A stretch of DNA of 64,000 nucleotides. It comes from Echria macrotheca (taxonomy: Eukaryota > Ascomycota > Sordariomycetes > Sordariales > Schizotheciaceae). Within the stretch, counting starts at the first letter, position 1, and each line of letters starts with the position of its first letter. Shown here piece by piece: positions 20,364 through 31,197 of this stretch. A program made the translations under genes and the position numbers. Under the pieces are notes generated by a model, which saw only the letters and a program-made list of their open reading frames with translations, did no database searches and had not been told where the DNA came from. The stretch lies in contig MU839838.1 in assembly GCA_030411725.1 (NCBI GenBank), positions 992,001 to 1,056,000 of the forward strand, read 5' to 3'.

Positions 20364-21683
20364 TCACTTCTTCCCCGCCTTCGGCCATTTCTCCGACTTG
20401 CCGTCAATATCGTCAACTTTTTTATCGTTTTCCCTCATGGCGGCAAGCCGCCTTTCCGACAAGATGGCGAGAGTGCTCCTCCCATGCTCCTGGGCCGTTT
20501 GAAATGCAGAGGAAGACAATATCTCCCCTGCTGGGACTGTAGTCTTTAGGACACATAGCTCCTTCACTTCAAAACTAGAATCCGAAGCATCCAGCCGCTT
20601 GAGCAGAGGACCTGTCCGAGCCAAAACCCGCCCGTGTGCGAGTTTACAGCGGACTGCCAACACCTGTGAGGAACGCCTCTCCCGGCAGTCAAGCGGAACA
20701 AGAACTGATCCATCATCCTCGGTTTTACAGGGTGTCGTGAAGTGTATGCCGTCGCTGGTCGTCATCACCGACCGTTGCCGCGAGAGTGAAGACTTCATCT
20801 CTGGAAGTGGGACAAAATCTTCACAACCAGAAAAGGCCACCGGTGTATCGGCTAACAGCCCGACATGCAAAGAAGATCGTATTAGGGGTTCTGGTCCAGG
20901 TGGGCGCCATGCGAAAATGCTCAAGTCGCCAGTCGTTTTCAAAACCTCCTCTTGCAGGCGGATAAAAGCTCTGGAGCCCTCGCCGTAGAGAAGAGGCATA
21001 TATATGCCGAAGAGGCCCATTAGGCAGTAAGCCATATCCTCGACTCGTGTTGTCAACCGGTTGGCTGCCCATGACATCTTCTGCGCAGCGGTGGCAGCTG
21101 CTAACTCCCTGCTTACTCTGGAGCCGGTCATAATTTGGGATGGGATCCGAGTTATATCTTCTATCGTATGTCTGAGCTTGTATTTGCTGCCGATTAGATG
21201 CCAGGATGAATCGAGGAAAACCACAACACGCGGTGCGACGAGCTCCTGGAGGGTCCAGCCCCGTGTGAACCACCGGCTCTTCGAGAACTCTGGCGGAGCA
21301 TCTGTCGTATCTAGCCTAGTCGCAACTTTCGACCACTCGAGCTCCGGGTGGAATGGAACGTCGAACAAGTACGCGAAGCAGACAGCGGCGCCCCGGTACC
21401 AGCGAAACATGGAGTTGATGGCCTCGGAGAGCTCGGCGCTGCTGGTCTTGTCGATACAGCAGGTATCGATCCAGATGTATTTGAACCGGCAGGCTTTTGC
21501 AACGGAACAGGCATTCTGGATTTTTGCGTACCCCGCCTTGGATTTTGTCGCTTCCGATACGGACTGCAGGTCCTGGAAGGTGACTTCCTCAGTCTGCCAG
21601 ACATGGGAAAGAATGGCGTACTGAGGAATTCTCTCCCCGTGGAACTCCTTGATAGTCAGCTTGGAGGTGTGAAGGAGCCGCAT
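20364..21683 (-). CDS. HET-domain protein (heterokaryon-incompatibility type)
   Basis: A single exon of 439 residues starting at MRLLHTSKLTIKEFHGE. The frame is open for 76 further codons upstream, but HET proteins of this class begin with this MRLL(N/H)T motif. The HET domain covers about residues 18-170: YAILSHVW, GYAKIQNACSVAKACRFKYIWIDTCCIDK, SSAELSEAINSMFRWYRGA, then the WFTRGWTLQELVAPRVVVF signature. The region AYCLMGLFGIYMPLLYGEG is also typical. HET proteins trigger cell death in allorecognition. No NACHT, WD40 or other C-terminal module is visible, so it is a HET domain plus an uncharacterised C-terminus of about 200 residues. It neighbours the inverted repeat at 22.1-23.0 kb. Confidence 0.92.
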   Translation of the reverse strand: MRLLHTSKLTIKEFHGERIPQYAILSHVWQTEEVTFQDLQSVSEATKSKAGYAKIQNACSVAKACRFKYIWIDTCCIDKTSSAELSEAINSMFRWYRGAAVCFAYLFDVPFHPELEWSKVATRLDTTDAPPEFSKSRWFTRGWTLQELVAPRVVVFLDSSWHLIGSKYKLRHTIEDITRIPSQIMTGSRVSRELAAATAAQKMSWAANRLTTRVEDMAYCLMGLFGIYMPLLYGEGSRAFIRLQEEVLKTTGDLSIFAWRPPGPEPLIRSSLHVGLLADTPVAFSGCEDFVPLPEMKSSLSRQRSVMTTSDGIHFTTPCKTEDDGSVLVPLDCRERRSSQVLAVRCKLAHGRVLARTGPLLKRLDASDSSFEVKELCVLKTTVPAGEILSSSAFQTAQEHGRSTLAILSERRLAAMRENDKKVDDIDGKSEKWPKAGKK

Positions 21684-22097
21684 ATTGAACAAAATTTCTG
21701 TGGCGCAAATGTAGGGACGGAAGTGGCACTTGGGACAAGCCTTGGTCGGTTGGAGAAAAATTGTGGTTGTGAGTTTCTGCCCAACGGCAAGTTGAGATCT
21801 GAAAGACTGAGATAAGGATGCTTGCTTTTTGGAAGAGGAGGATGTGCCCTGACGGCTGCCTGGGTGCTCCTGCCTGGCCTTGGCTGACCTTGGCTGGCCT
21901 AACAGGTCCAATCACCAGAGTCGTGACCACGTGATGTCCTGGGGGATCATAATTCGCGAATAATCTTGCTTTTCGCTCCTTTACTTGACGCTGTTTCAGC
22001 TTCACGATTGTATCCAAGAAGAAACCTACAAAACAATGAGGTCTGCAGCCGGGTTTGTCTTTAAAAAGAAAAAGGAAGCTTTGACGATATCGAGGTA

Positions 22098-22333
22098 CCG
22101 CAAAGACTCGCGAATACCGGTTTGGTCCACTTTGAGGGTACGTACTGCCTGCAGCCAATTGAAGCTGTTGCCAGACGCCTTTGACCAGGCCAAGTACGCC
22201 TCAAAATCTCCCAGCCGCAGTGGCTAGCGAGCGTCGACACTTTTGGTATCGAGCGTGGAATGTCCGTGCCCCCGTTATCTCGCCTGTGCCAGCCAACCAT
22301 CTTATAGCGCCTCAACCACCGCGCCAGCGCACG
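22098..22333 (+). repeat. left arm of an imperfect inverted repeat (remnant mobile element or foldback)
   Basis: Two blocks recur in reverse complement in the right arm (22732-22990). The outer block is about 25 bp perfect, at 22108-22132, around GAATACCGGTTTGGTCCACT, and extends with small differences to 22098. The inner block, about 116 bp at 22218-22333, has about four mismatches. The sequence between the blocks is unrelated to that in the right arm and differs in length (about 85 versus 107 bp), so the arms were once longer copies and have diverged or been deleted internally. No transposase is recognised. Confidence 0.75.
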
Positions 22334-22731
22334 GCACCCGGCTGTGGCTCAGGCCGTGGCTCAGGCAAAGAGCTCTCATACTCGCCGTCGCCAGCACTTA
22401 CTTTTTGAAGCTATCGCCAGTTAAATGGCGTATGTTGGTCATGTGACTACTATATTCTAGTAATCTGGGGTTTGTATAGGGCCAGGTACGTGGAAAAAAT
22501 AGGTGTTGTAGACGTAAAAGTACAGGTTTTGCAGTAAAAATAGTGGTGTTTTGTCCCTTGCAGTCAGCACTACAGAGTTGCACCCTGTACTAAGGCCTGC
22601 ACGTGACTGTAGGGTAGAACGAAGCCTGATTTAGCTATTTGAAACGCTTTCTTCCTGTCCTTATACCTGGATTTGCACCTCGCGATATAAGCTGTCACGA
22701 TAGCTTCAGCATTGCCAGCAACTTGGTGCGC

Positions 22732-22990
22732 GCGTGCGCTGGCGGGGTGGTTGAGGCGCTGTAAGATGGTTGGCTGGCACAGGCGAGATAACGGGGGCAC
22801 GGACATTCCACGCTCGATACCAAAAGTGTCCACGCTCGCTAGCCATTGCGCTCCCAGCAGCGATCCCGTCAGCCTTTTACCAGCTCCCTTGAGCAAAGGG
22901 AATGATTTAACTGGACTAAAAAGTGGGATTTCTAGGGTAGAAGGTCTGGGCGCAGAAGTGGACCAAACCGGTATTCGCGAAAGTCTGCGG
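22732..22990 (-). repeat. right arm of the imperfect inverted repeat
   Basis: The reverse complement of the left arm. The inner block is 22732-22848 and the outer block 22956-22990, after a spacer of about 400 bp between the arms. An open frame on the minus strand (22896-22570, 108 codons) runs through the inner block into the spacer. It contains WLASVDTFGIERGMSVP and a Lys/Arg-rich end. In the left arm the same frame has a TAG about 30 codons in. This suggests two convergent copies of an unknown gene fragment, one of them broken. Confidence 0.75.
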
Positions 22991-23852
22991 TAGTAAGGGA
23001 GTGGGGCGGCAGAGATGTCTTACCCCTGCCGCTGTAGAACAGTGGGTACCAACCTGGGTACAGTGGGCAAGGGCCACAATCTGGGGAAGAGTTTGGTCTG
23101 ACTTCAACTCATCATCGACAAAACGCCTAACAGCAACGCCTGCCCGACAGGACTCAATCTGCCCGATCGCCTCCTCCCGCACTCACCGAATTGCAAGAGG
23201 CTGCGCCGAGACCAAACCAGGTCATCACCAGCCTACCCCGCCCAAAAGCTTGGCATCGCGAAGAGCACCCAGGTCCTCGCAACACCCCTTCCTGTTAGAT
23301 GACCACCAACACACCAACACACCGACAGTCTGCCCGTGCCTGACGTCTTCCTACAGTTAAACCGGAGCAGGCCCGATAAAAACGCCGAGTTACAATTCCG
23401 GGCATCCACTTGCATCCGCTGGCGAACCCGAGATCGAACTCATCGACCTGCGCGTTTTCGCAATGTCGTGCAAGGTAGTAGCAGCCTTGTTTCCCCGCAC
23501 ATAATAGGGCTCGAGTTATTGACCAGCTGCAGAAAGGCAGTGCAAGCTTGCAGCAGCAAGCGTCCCCGGCAGCCCTGTTTCTGGGGTTCTGGGGCACCCC
23601 AGCCACATGTACGCTCGAATCGACGCTCGGATAGACGTTTGTCCCGTCTGACGACCTTCCGCATGAGGGCTGGACTCATAGGGACTTTTGACAACAGGGA
23701 AAGCATGCGGCTCATGGAACGAAGCGCAACCCTGGAGGCTCATCAGCCCTCGAATTCTCCTCCAGGGTAGACATGTGGCGGGAGCTCTGAACATTCCATC
23801 GTCCTACACCTCCCAGTACGCATGAGTTCAACCTAGGCACCGAAACATCAAC

Positions 23853-25637
23853 ATGGTATCCAAGTCGCTTCTTTTTGGACTCGCTTTTGGCATCGCCCAC
23901 ACAGCCGTTGCCCAGTCATGTCAGACCCCGCCGAGTTTGGCTCTTAACTTGGGACCTTGTCGACTGCTGTCGCCTGACAAGAGCGATGTCAACAGCTGGG
24001 GAATCACGGTTGAGGTTCAGGGGACAGAGCTTTGTGTCATGCCCAGCACGACCGTCAATTCGACCTTCCTCACGGAGAATTCCATCTGCAATGACGATCA
24101 GCTTGATATGAGCTCGGTTGGGAACATAAATATGACGACGAAACAGTGTCGATCGAGACGTGGAGGTTTTGTTGACCGAACTACTGTCGCATCTGCCAAC
24201 GTCGACGATGTCAAAGCAGCCAACCCCGGCTGGTCAGCATTCAACAACCTAACAGCGGCTGCCACTGTGACTTTGCAGTTCCTTGACGACAAGGTGACAG
24301 ATGTTATCGGCTGGATAACAGAAGGGCAGAAGTCGACCACCTCTCATCTTGGACTTGCGTCTCAGTCGACTTTCCTCAGCCGCCTGAAGGCCGCCGGTCT
24401 CATAACCACCTTGTCATGGGGCCTGAACTCTGGCTCTCAGAGTTTTCAATTCCCGAGACCCGGAAGCCTGGTCATCGGGGCCTATGATAAAGGCAGTCTG
24501 GCCGGCCCTTTTTTCGATTACTCGGTTGCATCGAAGCCCCTGGAGGGCCGTTTCTGTCCCCTGCAGGTGGTTGTTACGGGCTTGGTAATAACTTCAAGAA
24601 ACAACACGAAAGAGCTGGTCAACAAAGCGAACAAGTGGGACGCTTGTATTGAGCCGTATGTCGCCTCTCTCCTCGGATGTAAAAGCGAGATCTTACTGAT
24701 AGCCTCTCAGGTACGACAATCTTTTCCGAATGCCTGGCAATGCACTCGACCAGTTTCGGGAATTTCTTCACCAAAACACCAAGCTCACCGGCGACACAGT
24801 GTTGCCGGCAACGTACAAAGACACCCTCCTGAATCTCGAACCGGGTATCGTGTATCCGAAAGACGCGGGTGACCTTAACGCCACTATGAGGTTTACCATC
24901 AATTACAACCAAACTGTCGAGATTCCGTTCTATGAATTGCAGAGACCGCTACGAGGTCTAGATGTTAACGGTAGCGTGATTACAGACCAAGACTACAACG
25001 AATTACGTGAGTGATGCCTTTCCTGTATCCACACCGTTTCGCTGATCATTCGGACAGAGATATACGATAGTCCAGCCGAAGGAGATGCCCCGGTTCTTGG
25101 AAAGGTGTTTTTGTCTCAAGTAAGTTCTGGGAGGGATCAGCATCTCATTCGCCCGACTAATATGGATAGCTCTATCTCTACGTCAACTACGAGCAAATGA
25201 CGTTCCATCTCGCATCACAGAAAGCCGAAGCTACAACACCACTGCTTGAATCTCCCGACTGTGCCTCCACGCCTAGTCGTATGGCCCCGGAAACAATAGG
25301 TCTCATCGTAGTCGGATCGGTCCTCGGATTGTTGATCATAGTACTTATCGTGGCAGCTGCCCGCAGATGGGTCACCAAGAGACGTGGAAAGCCCGAGCCA
25401 TCAGACAAAGTACTGAAACCAGGCACACCACCGCGAACACCCGACGTCCCGGCAAGAAGCCTACGAACCGTGCCATCCCTCGCAGAGACATCAAAAGTGT
25501 CACATCATGCAGACGAGAACACGTTGACTCGAGGAACAGAAACAATTTCTGCATACGAGGGAGACCATATTGATCCACTCGACAGCAGTCATGTGAATCT
25601 CCCAGCGACAACGGGCAAGTTCATGCCCTCAGTTTAA
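23853..25637 (+). CDS. membrane-anchored pepsin-like (A1 fold) protein, probably catalytically inactive
   Basis: Four exons, 23853-24655, 24711-25006, 25058-25119 and 25170-25637, with introns of 55, 51 and 50 nt, encode 542 residues. There is a signal peptide (MVSKSLLFGLAFGIAHTAVA), a large lumenal or extracellular part with many N-glycosylation sites, one transmembrane helix (ETIGLIVVGSVLGLLIIVLIV), and a cytoplasmic tail of about 120 residues rich in Ser/Thr/Pro. The ectodomain layout, including LSWGLNSGS, LVIGAYDKGSLAGPFFDY and the C-terminal VLGKVFLSQLYLYVNYEQ, is that of fungal aspartyl-protease-like proteins. I find no DTG/DSG catalytic motif: the N-lobe position reads VMPSTTVN and the C-lobe has DACIEPYDNLF. 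It is more likely a receptor-like pseudo-enzyme than a protease. Confidence 0.8.
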
Positions 25638-26230
25638 AGCAGGCAGTGGTTATAAGGGCAGAAGCCACAGGTCACGGAGTAAACCAGAGGAGCTCTATAG
25701 TTGAAGCTAGTGTATTCGAATACCGATAACGCTCTCTACTCAGTGGTTTCCTCCAAACACATGACAGGAGCAGAATGAGCAGTCGGAGAATGCTTGAAAT
25801 CCGAACCGTCGGTTGAGATTGCCCCGCCTCCGAGGAAAAGCAAGGAACATGGTATGCTGGGCGCCGGTGGCTGGCAACCCTCGTGTCTCGGTGAAGCAAC
25901 CCCAAGGACGATGGCGGTGGCTATGCCTAGGACCTGCCGTGCAAGCCGCTAAAACCGTTACGAAATCAGGGCGTCAGCTGCAGGTGGATGCACGACACAG
26001 GCATCCGTCCCGGAGCTGTCCAATGGTTGCAGATGCCGACCCTTCCCAGGCTGCCACTCGGCGCAAGCCAGCCTTGTCGGCGTCATTCGTTAAAGAACCA
26101 TCAGGCCGTCCCGAAGCTGGGGAATACCCCGCAACAGATCGGCATCCACCTATACCTGCGCAGATGTGCCACTCTTGGACGCAACCCTAAATACGACCCG
26201 GGTTGTCGCTGTTGGCGATTTCGAAATGCC
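25638..26230. other. intergenic, no gene seen
   Basis: The 3' flank of the pepsin-like gene and the promoter of the STAND/ankyrin gene. The frame of the next gene is open for about 80 codons upstream of its ATG, but that part has no family features. Confidence 0.45.
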
Positions 26231-28424
26231 ATGGCGGATCCGCTCTCGATCACAACAGCCATTATAACGCTGGGTAACACTCTCCATCGAGTTGTTACCC
26301 TTCTATCCGACTTCAAAAATGCACCGGCCAAGGTTCAGGAGGTCCAGCGGGACTGCGCCTTTACCCAAGGTGTTCTGGAGAACATACAGCAGCAGCTCAA
26401 GTCGACTGTTCTTCCAACCTTGAGCGGGGACGGGACCGATGGGGGCCAGGGGTCTGCCGGTCTCAACCTCGCAAAACTCCTAGAAGACAATGTGATCCAA
26501 CTCCAGTTAGACATCAGAGCGTTGCTCGATGAGATCGAGCTGATGACGTCTCCGGGAGTTTCGGAATCCAAGATCGGGAAATGGCTTTCCAAGACCAATG
26601 TGGCATGGAAGACGCAGTATTTTAGCGACATGCAACAACAGATTCTGACAAAGAGGTCGCAACTTCAACTCGTCGAGAGCAGTCTCCAGTCGTAAGTATT
26701 CCGGAGCTGTCCCACGACGTCCCTGACTCCAGATCAGACAGGTTCATTCAGCGGCCATACTCGATCAACAGGTATCACACGACGAAGTAGCAGCTCTGTT
26801 GAGTGGTATCCTGAACCCCACGCGGCGTCAATATCAGACCACGCGACGAAGATCCTCTGCTACCTCCAATCCGACATCCGCTTCAAAGTATAGCGCCCAG
26901 GAAAACCTTGTTGCTGCCGTCCGAAAGAACAAAAAGCGCGAAGCCGAAGCTCTGCTGCAGCACATAGATCCCAACTTCCACTCTGACGATAGGGAGGAGC
27001 TCTATCCGCTCTGCATCGCCTCGATAAACGGCGACCTCGCCATGATCGACCTCTTGCTTTCGTACGGTGCCAAAATTAACTGTTACACTCAGGACCGCAG
27101 AACACCACTTATGCTCGCACTGTTAAACAACCATCCTGTTGCAGCGCTGGCTCTCATCCGGCGAGGGGCCGATATATCGTTGACGGACGCCCAGGGCAAG
27201 ACGGCGCTGCATTTCGCCGCTCACCGCAATCTGTATGCCGTTGTGCAGGTCCTTCTCCAGAACGGGGCGCATCCAAACGCGTACGACCTCGACGGCAGGA
27301 CACCCGTGATGGAAGCGATATGTCGCGTCGATCGCGAGATCCAGCCACAGGACACCAGTGTGCTCCGTGTCCTGCTCGAGCCCAACAACAACGGTGTGGC
27401 GGCCAGCGCGACCCTGGGCGAGCTCAAATCACATTACAATCCGGTACACCACGCCGCCCGCAAGGGGTTCCTGCCGGACCTGAAAACCATTGCCGCATCA
27501 AAACAGGCCATGCGGGCTCTCGCTTGTTCGTCACAGGACGCCTCGGGCCGCACGCCACTCTGGTATGCCGCGCGCAGAGGGCGACTGGACGTCGTCCGGT
27601 TCCTGGTGAATCTCAACCCGCCAGACGTGAGGCATGTCTCGCGGGATGCCGAGGCCCCCACGCCGCTGTGGGCTGTGGTGGAGTCGAAGTCGCCGGAAAT
27701 GATTTCCGGGGCGTCGATCCTGCTCGCGGCCGGCGCGGAGCCAAACGGACGGAACACGAGGGGACATACCCTCATGCACCGGGTGTGCGAGCTCGGCAAT
27801 CTGTCACTTGTCGAGCTGTTACTACAGAAAGGGGCGGATCCACGTCTGGAGGACGACGAGGGCAAACAGCCGCTTCATTATGCGGCCGTAGAAGGACATG
27901 AGGACGTTGTTGCTCGGCTGCTCGGCTGGGAGCTGGGGCGGGTGGATGTCGATTGTGCCGATGGCGAAGGACGGACGCCGCTGATTGTGGCGGCCAGCAA
28001 GGGACATGATTTCTTGGTGCGGGCTCTGATTGAAAAGGGGGCGGACTGGAGGAAACGGGACCGCCGTGGTGGCGATGCTTTTTACGTGGCGTGCACGTGG
28101 GGGCATGTCCTCTGTGCGGCATATCTGCTGGGCAAGGGGGCGGATATCAACGTCGTGAACAAGCAGGGGAACACGCCGCTACACGCGGCTGCGAGGATGG
28201 GTCAGCTCCAGACGGTTAGGTGGCTGTTGAGGATGGGTGCGGACAAGAGCGTCGAGTCGAAAGAGCCCTTTGACGGGTTGGAGGTCAAGGGGACAGCGGC
28301 AGACGTCGCGCGGGCAGTTGGTGGGAAGACGGGAGAGGCTATCGCGTCGTTGATAGAGGTGTGGGAGCCGGCGAGGGGGAGGGAGTTTGGTTTCAGGGTT
28401 GCGATGGAGCCTCTTTCGACGTGA
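26231..28424 (+). CDS. STAND/NLR-type N-terminal domain plus ankyrin repeats, no nucleotide-binding domain
   Basis: Two exons, 26231-26691 and 26738-28424, around a 46-nt intron (GTAAGT...CAG), encode 715 residues. MADPLSITTAIITLGNTLHRVVTLLSDF and the following heptad-like helix are the fungal N-terminal domain found at the front of many STAND (NLR-like) proteins. From about residue 215 to the end there are some 10-12 ankyrin repeats, with clear units such as GKTALHFAAHRNLYAVVQVL, GRTPLWYAARRGRLDVVRFL, GKQPLHYAAVEGHEDVVARL and GNTPLHAAARMGQLQTVRWL. A typical NLR would have a NACHT or NB-ARC module between the two halves. Here the link is only about 60 residues, Ser/Arg-rich. It may have lost the switch module, or be a natural two-part protein. 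A role in recognition is inferred from the family. Confidence 0.88.
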
Positions 28425-29951
28425 TGTGGATCGATACACCGAGGACGAGATGATGACGGAGGATGTTTTGACATATTTTTGACATGACATTATTGAATTG
28501 GGAGCGCACACAAAAGGATACCCAAATTACTTGCGGCACGGTAGCTTTGCATCGTGTGTATACGATAGGAACTATATTTCCATCTCGGTAGCAACGTCCT
28601 TGCCAGAAGAAATACCTCATCAGAAGAGTGCCTGCCAGCGCTATGGATGGTGTCGGCCCGGTTGAACACCAGGTTCAACACTTGGCTGTGGCGTGCTTCT
28701 CTCGAGCGCCGACGGAATTTTTTATGGCCTTTACAGTTTTCTCCAAAGTTTTCGCCGAACTGCCGAATCAGTGTAGCGACGCTTAGGAGAGCCATGGCTT
28801 GGTCCTTTATCAAAGAGGTATTGTATTCTTTGGTTATCATGATGCTATTACTGATTGCACGTGAAGCCAAGAATTGATATATCTCCCTAGATAAACAGGC
28901 GAGTACACATCTCTTGGCACTTATCAGGCTAGACCTCTAGTCGTATACGTTCTGTCGCCCAGCGAATCCTTCCCAAGATCGCACGGGGACCGAGCCGGCT
29001 ACCTACCGAGATGTCCAGACGGACGGCACGCTGACCGGCCGGCCGGTTTGGTTGGGGGCTTCTAGATTCCAGCTCCTATACGTCCAAACGGGCGCGCTAA
29101 TGCAGGTCCGCGCAGTGGTTTTCATATCCACCCGCTTGCTTATATGGTTCGTTCGGGTTCTTCTAAAATCCCGAATTCATTTTTCTGTCCATGCAAAAGG
29201 GTTTGCCAGGCAATATCCCACATTTGATACGGCACACATTTGAACCTTACATCTCAAGCTATCTAGAACCGGCGGTCTCTTTTCAGGCAAAAACAAACAC
29301 ACTTTACTCCCAGAGAAGAAGAACCCGAATGCTCGGGTCTTTTTGCCACGCGGATACGGTAACCGTCGGTTCGGTTCCTTTCTAGTCTAGTCTAGATCTG
29401 CTATATATCAAGGATGATGAATATTAGCCGCACCACACCCCTCTTTTTTTTTTTCCCCTTTCTCTGTCTGTACTACCCAAACCACCAATCACCCCGCTTA
29501 ATCATGCCTCTAATCAGCCGCGCTTCCATGGCGCGCCGGTCGGTCGGGGGTAAATTTTGGAAGTTTCTCTCTCTCCGTAGCTGGCTGGCATATATAAGGT
29601 ACAGACCGGTTCTGGGTGGCTAGATGGAGGCTTATTGGGTAATAAGACAGACCCTAGTTCGCTTCGAGCCAGCCCACATAGACACGGCACTCACTCACAC
29701 CACCCGTTCCGCCGCCCGCTCAGGCGGTAGGGTAGGTAGGGCAGGGAAAAGAGTCGGCAGTCAGATTTTTGTTGTTGACTCGTATTCTTACTGAGCAAAG
29801 ATTCGGGTATAAGAACCCGGCACCGCCAACCGGGATGGGTGACTTTCTCGTCGTTCTTGGTTCCCAGGAAGGTAACGGATTTCACCACCACTACTAGACC
29901 TAGGGCAGAGACACCAAGACAAGATCCGGAGAGAAAGACAGACAAAAAAAC
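28425..29951. other. 1.5 kb intergenic, no gene seen
   Basis: The 3' flank of the ankyrin gene and the promoter of the DUF3237 gene. It includes a TCTAG triplet repeat near 29380, a T-rich run near 29440 and a TATA-like CATATATAAGG near 29590. Open frames under 130 codons lack support. Confidence 0.45.
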
Positions 29952-30475
29952 ATGCTCGCGTCACTCACCCTCCTCGCCACGGCCGCCCTAGGCGCCGCCG
30001 CAATTCCGCAGCCCCCGCCCCTGACGTACCTCTACAGCGTCAACCTGACCTTTGGCGACCCCATCGCCATCGGGTCGGTGCCGTACGGCCATCGCGATCT
30101 GCTCACCATCTCCGGTGGCCACTTTACCGGACCCAAGATCACCGGTTCGCTTTTGACCTCCCACTCTGCATGGTATGGTACTAACAAAACGAAAAAAAAA
30201 GGCAAGGTCATCGGCGGCATGGACTGGGGTCTGACCGACTCCAAGGGCGTCTTCAGCCCGGACGCGATCTACGTCCTGCAGACGAACGACAACGCCACGA
30301 TTGCCGTCTTCGAGAAGGGGTACGCGCCGAATGTGCATATCCTCTTTGAGACGTCGAGTTCCAAGTATGCTTGGCTGAATTCGGCGGTTGCGTATGCTGG
30401 GGGTGGGCCTTTTGAGGGGGGGGTTGCGTTGGATGTTTGGCAGGTGAGTTTTTTTTTTTTAGTTTTTTTTTCCTT

Positions 30476-30524
<49 letters not shown>

Positions 30525-30564
30525 ATGCTAACTTTTTTTTTCTTTTTTGCAGATTGGGTCTTGA
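29952..30564 (+). CDS. secreted DUF3237 protein
   Basis: The model has three exons: 29952-30144, 30202-30443 and 30553-30564, giving 148 residues. A signal peptide (MLASLTLLATAALGAAA) precedes the DUF3237 domain: YLYSVNLTFGDPIAIGSVPYGHR, then GKVIGGMDWGLTD, VLQTNDNATIAVFEKGYA and the end VALDVWQIGS. The last exon is only four codons; splicing there gives the normal family end. Intron 2 (109 nt) is unusual, made of T runs and an AG dinucleotide repeat. Intron 1 (57 nt, weak donor GTTCGC but a good TACTAAC branch and poly-A before AG) is a multiple of three without a stop, so an unspliced form with 19 extra residues is also possible. DUF3237 proteins have no established biochemical function. 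Confidence 0.8.
30479..30520. repeat. AG dinucleotide microsatellite, 21 units
   Basis: A perfect (AG)21 run lies inside intron 2 of the DUF3237 gene, flanked by T runs on both sides. Length is likely polymorphic between strains. Confidence 0.97.
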
Positions 30565-31197
30565 GAGGGCGGACGACAACAGCTTCGGTGTCTTCTGGCT
30601 TGGATTTGGGGGGGTGGGGGCCCTGGGGGGAGGTACCAAGACAGATGTACGAGGATATGTTCCTGCGAATCCAAGGGGGAAGTTTTGTTAAAGAGATGGT
30701 GGCTGTAAACTCCGGATTCCTTTCTTGTTGTCGCGTGTTAAAATACAATAATGTTGAACCTTTTACAGCCCAATGGAACGACAGGTATCATAAATCTCGG
30801 TTATCCTAGGTCTCTGTGATCCATACAACTCCCCGAGATGGAATTGGCAACCTGAGTTTTAGACGTAGCCATTTGCATGCACTCATAACACGAGCCTTGC
30901 GACTCTTTTCCGGTCCAGGACTGGGAATCTTCAGGTGTGAAATTATATCTCTTTCTAGGTTTATCTCCATCAATACTGCTCGTGATGATGATGATTAACC
31001 CTGGGAGACTCAAGCAATGGTAACCCTTTTGGGATTCCACGGCGTTCTTGGCAGGAGCTGAGCCCGGGGCGGTGTTGCAACCCCCTGGTCCCACCCCCCA
31101 GCTCCCTCAGACATAATAAACCCAAAGGTTTCCCCATGACAATAACGAACAAGAAGAAGTTAATAATTCGCCCACCGTGTATCAATTCCAACTCATA
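30565..31197. other. intergenic, no gene seen
   Basis: The 3' flank of the DUF3237 gene, where the primary frame stays open in a shadow reading to 30809 without meaning, followed by the promoter of a small membrane protein. Nothing else is seen. Confidence 0.45.

Larger units (their letters stand above)
21684..23852. other. 2.2 kb gene-free stretch with an inverted-repeat element
   Basis: Apart from the inverted repeat at 22098-22990 described separately, this holds the upstream region of the HET gene and the promoter of the pepsin-like gene. Open frames of 80-150 codons occur on both strands, including one inside the right arm of the repeat. None has a recognisable domain. Confidence 0.5.

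Noticed and set aside
23336..23770. 144-codon frame and a TTCGATC-like box considered as a tRNA-derived repeat.
   Set aside because: No cloverleaf or paired acceptor stem could be built, and the frame has no domain.
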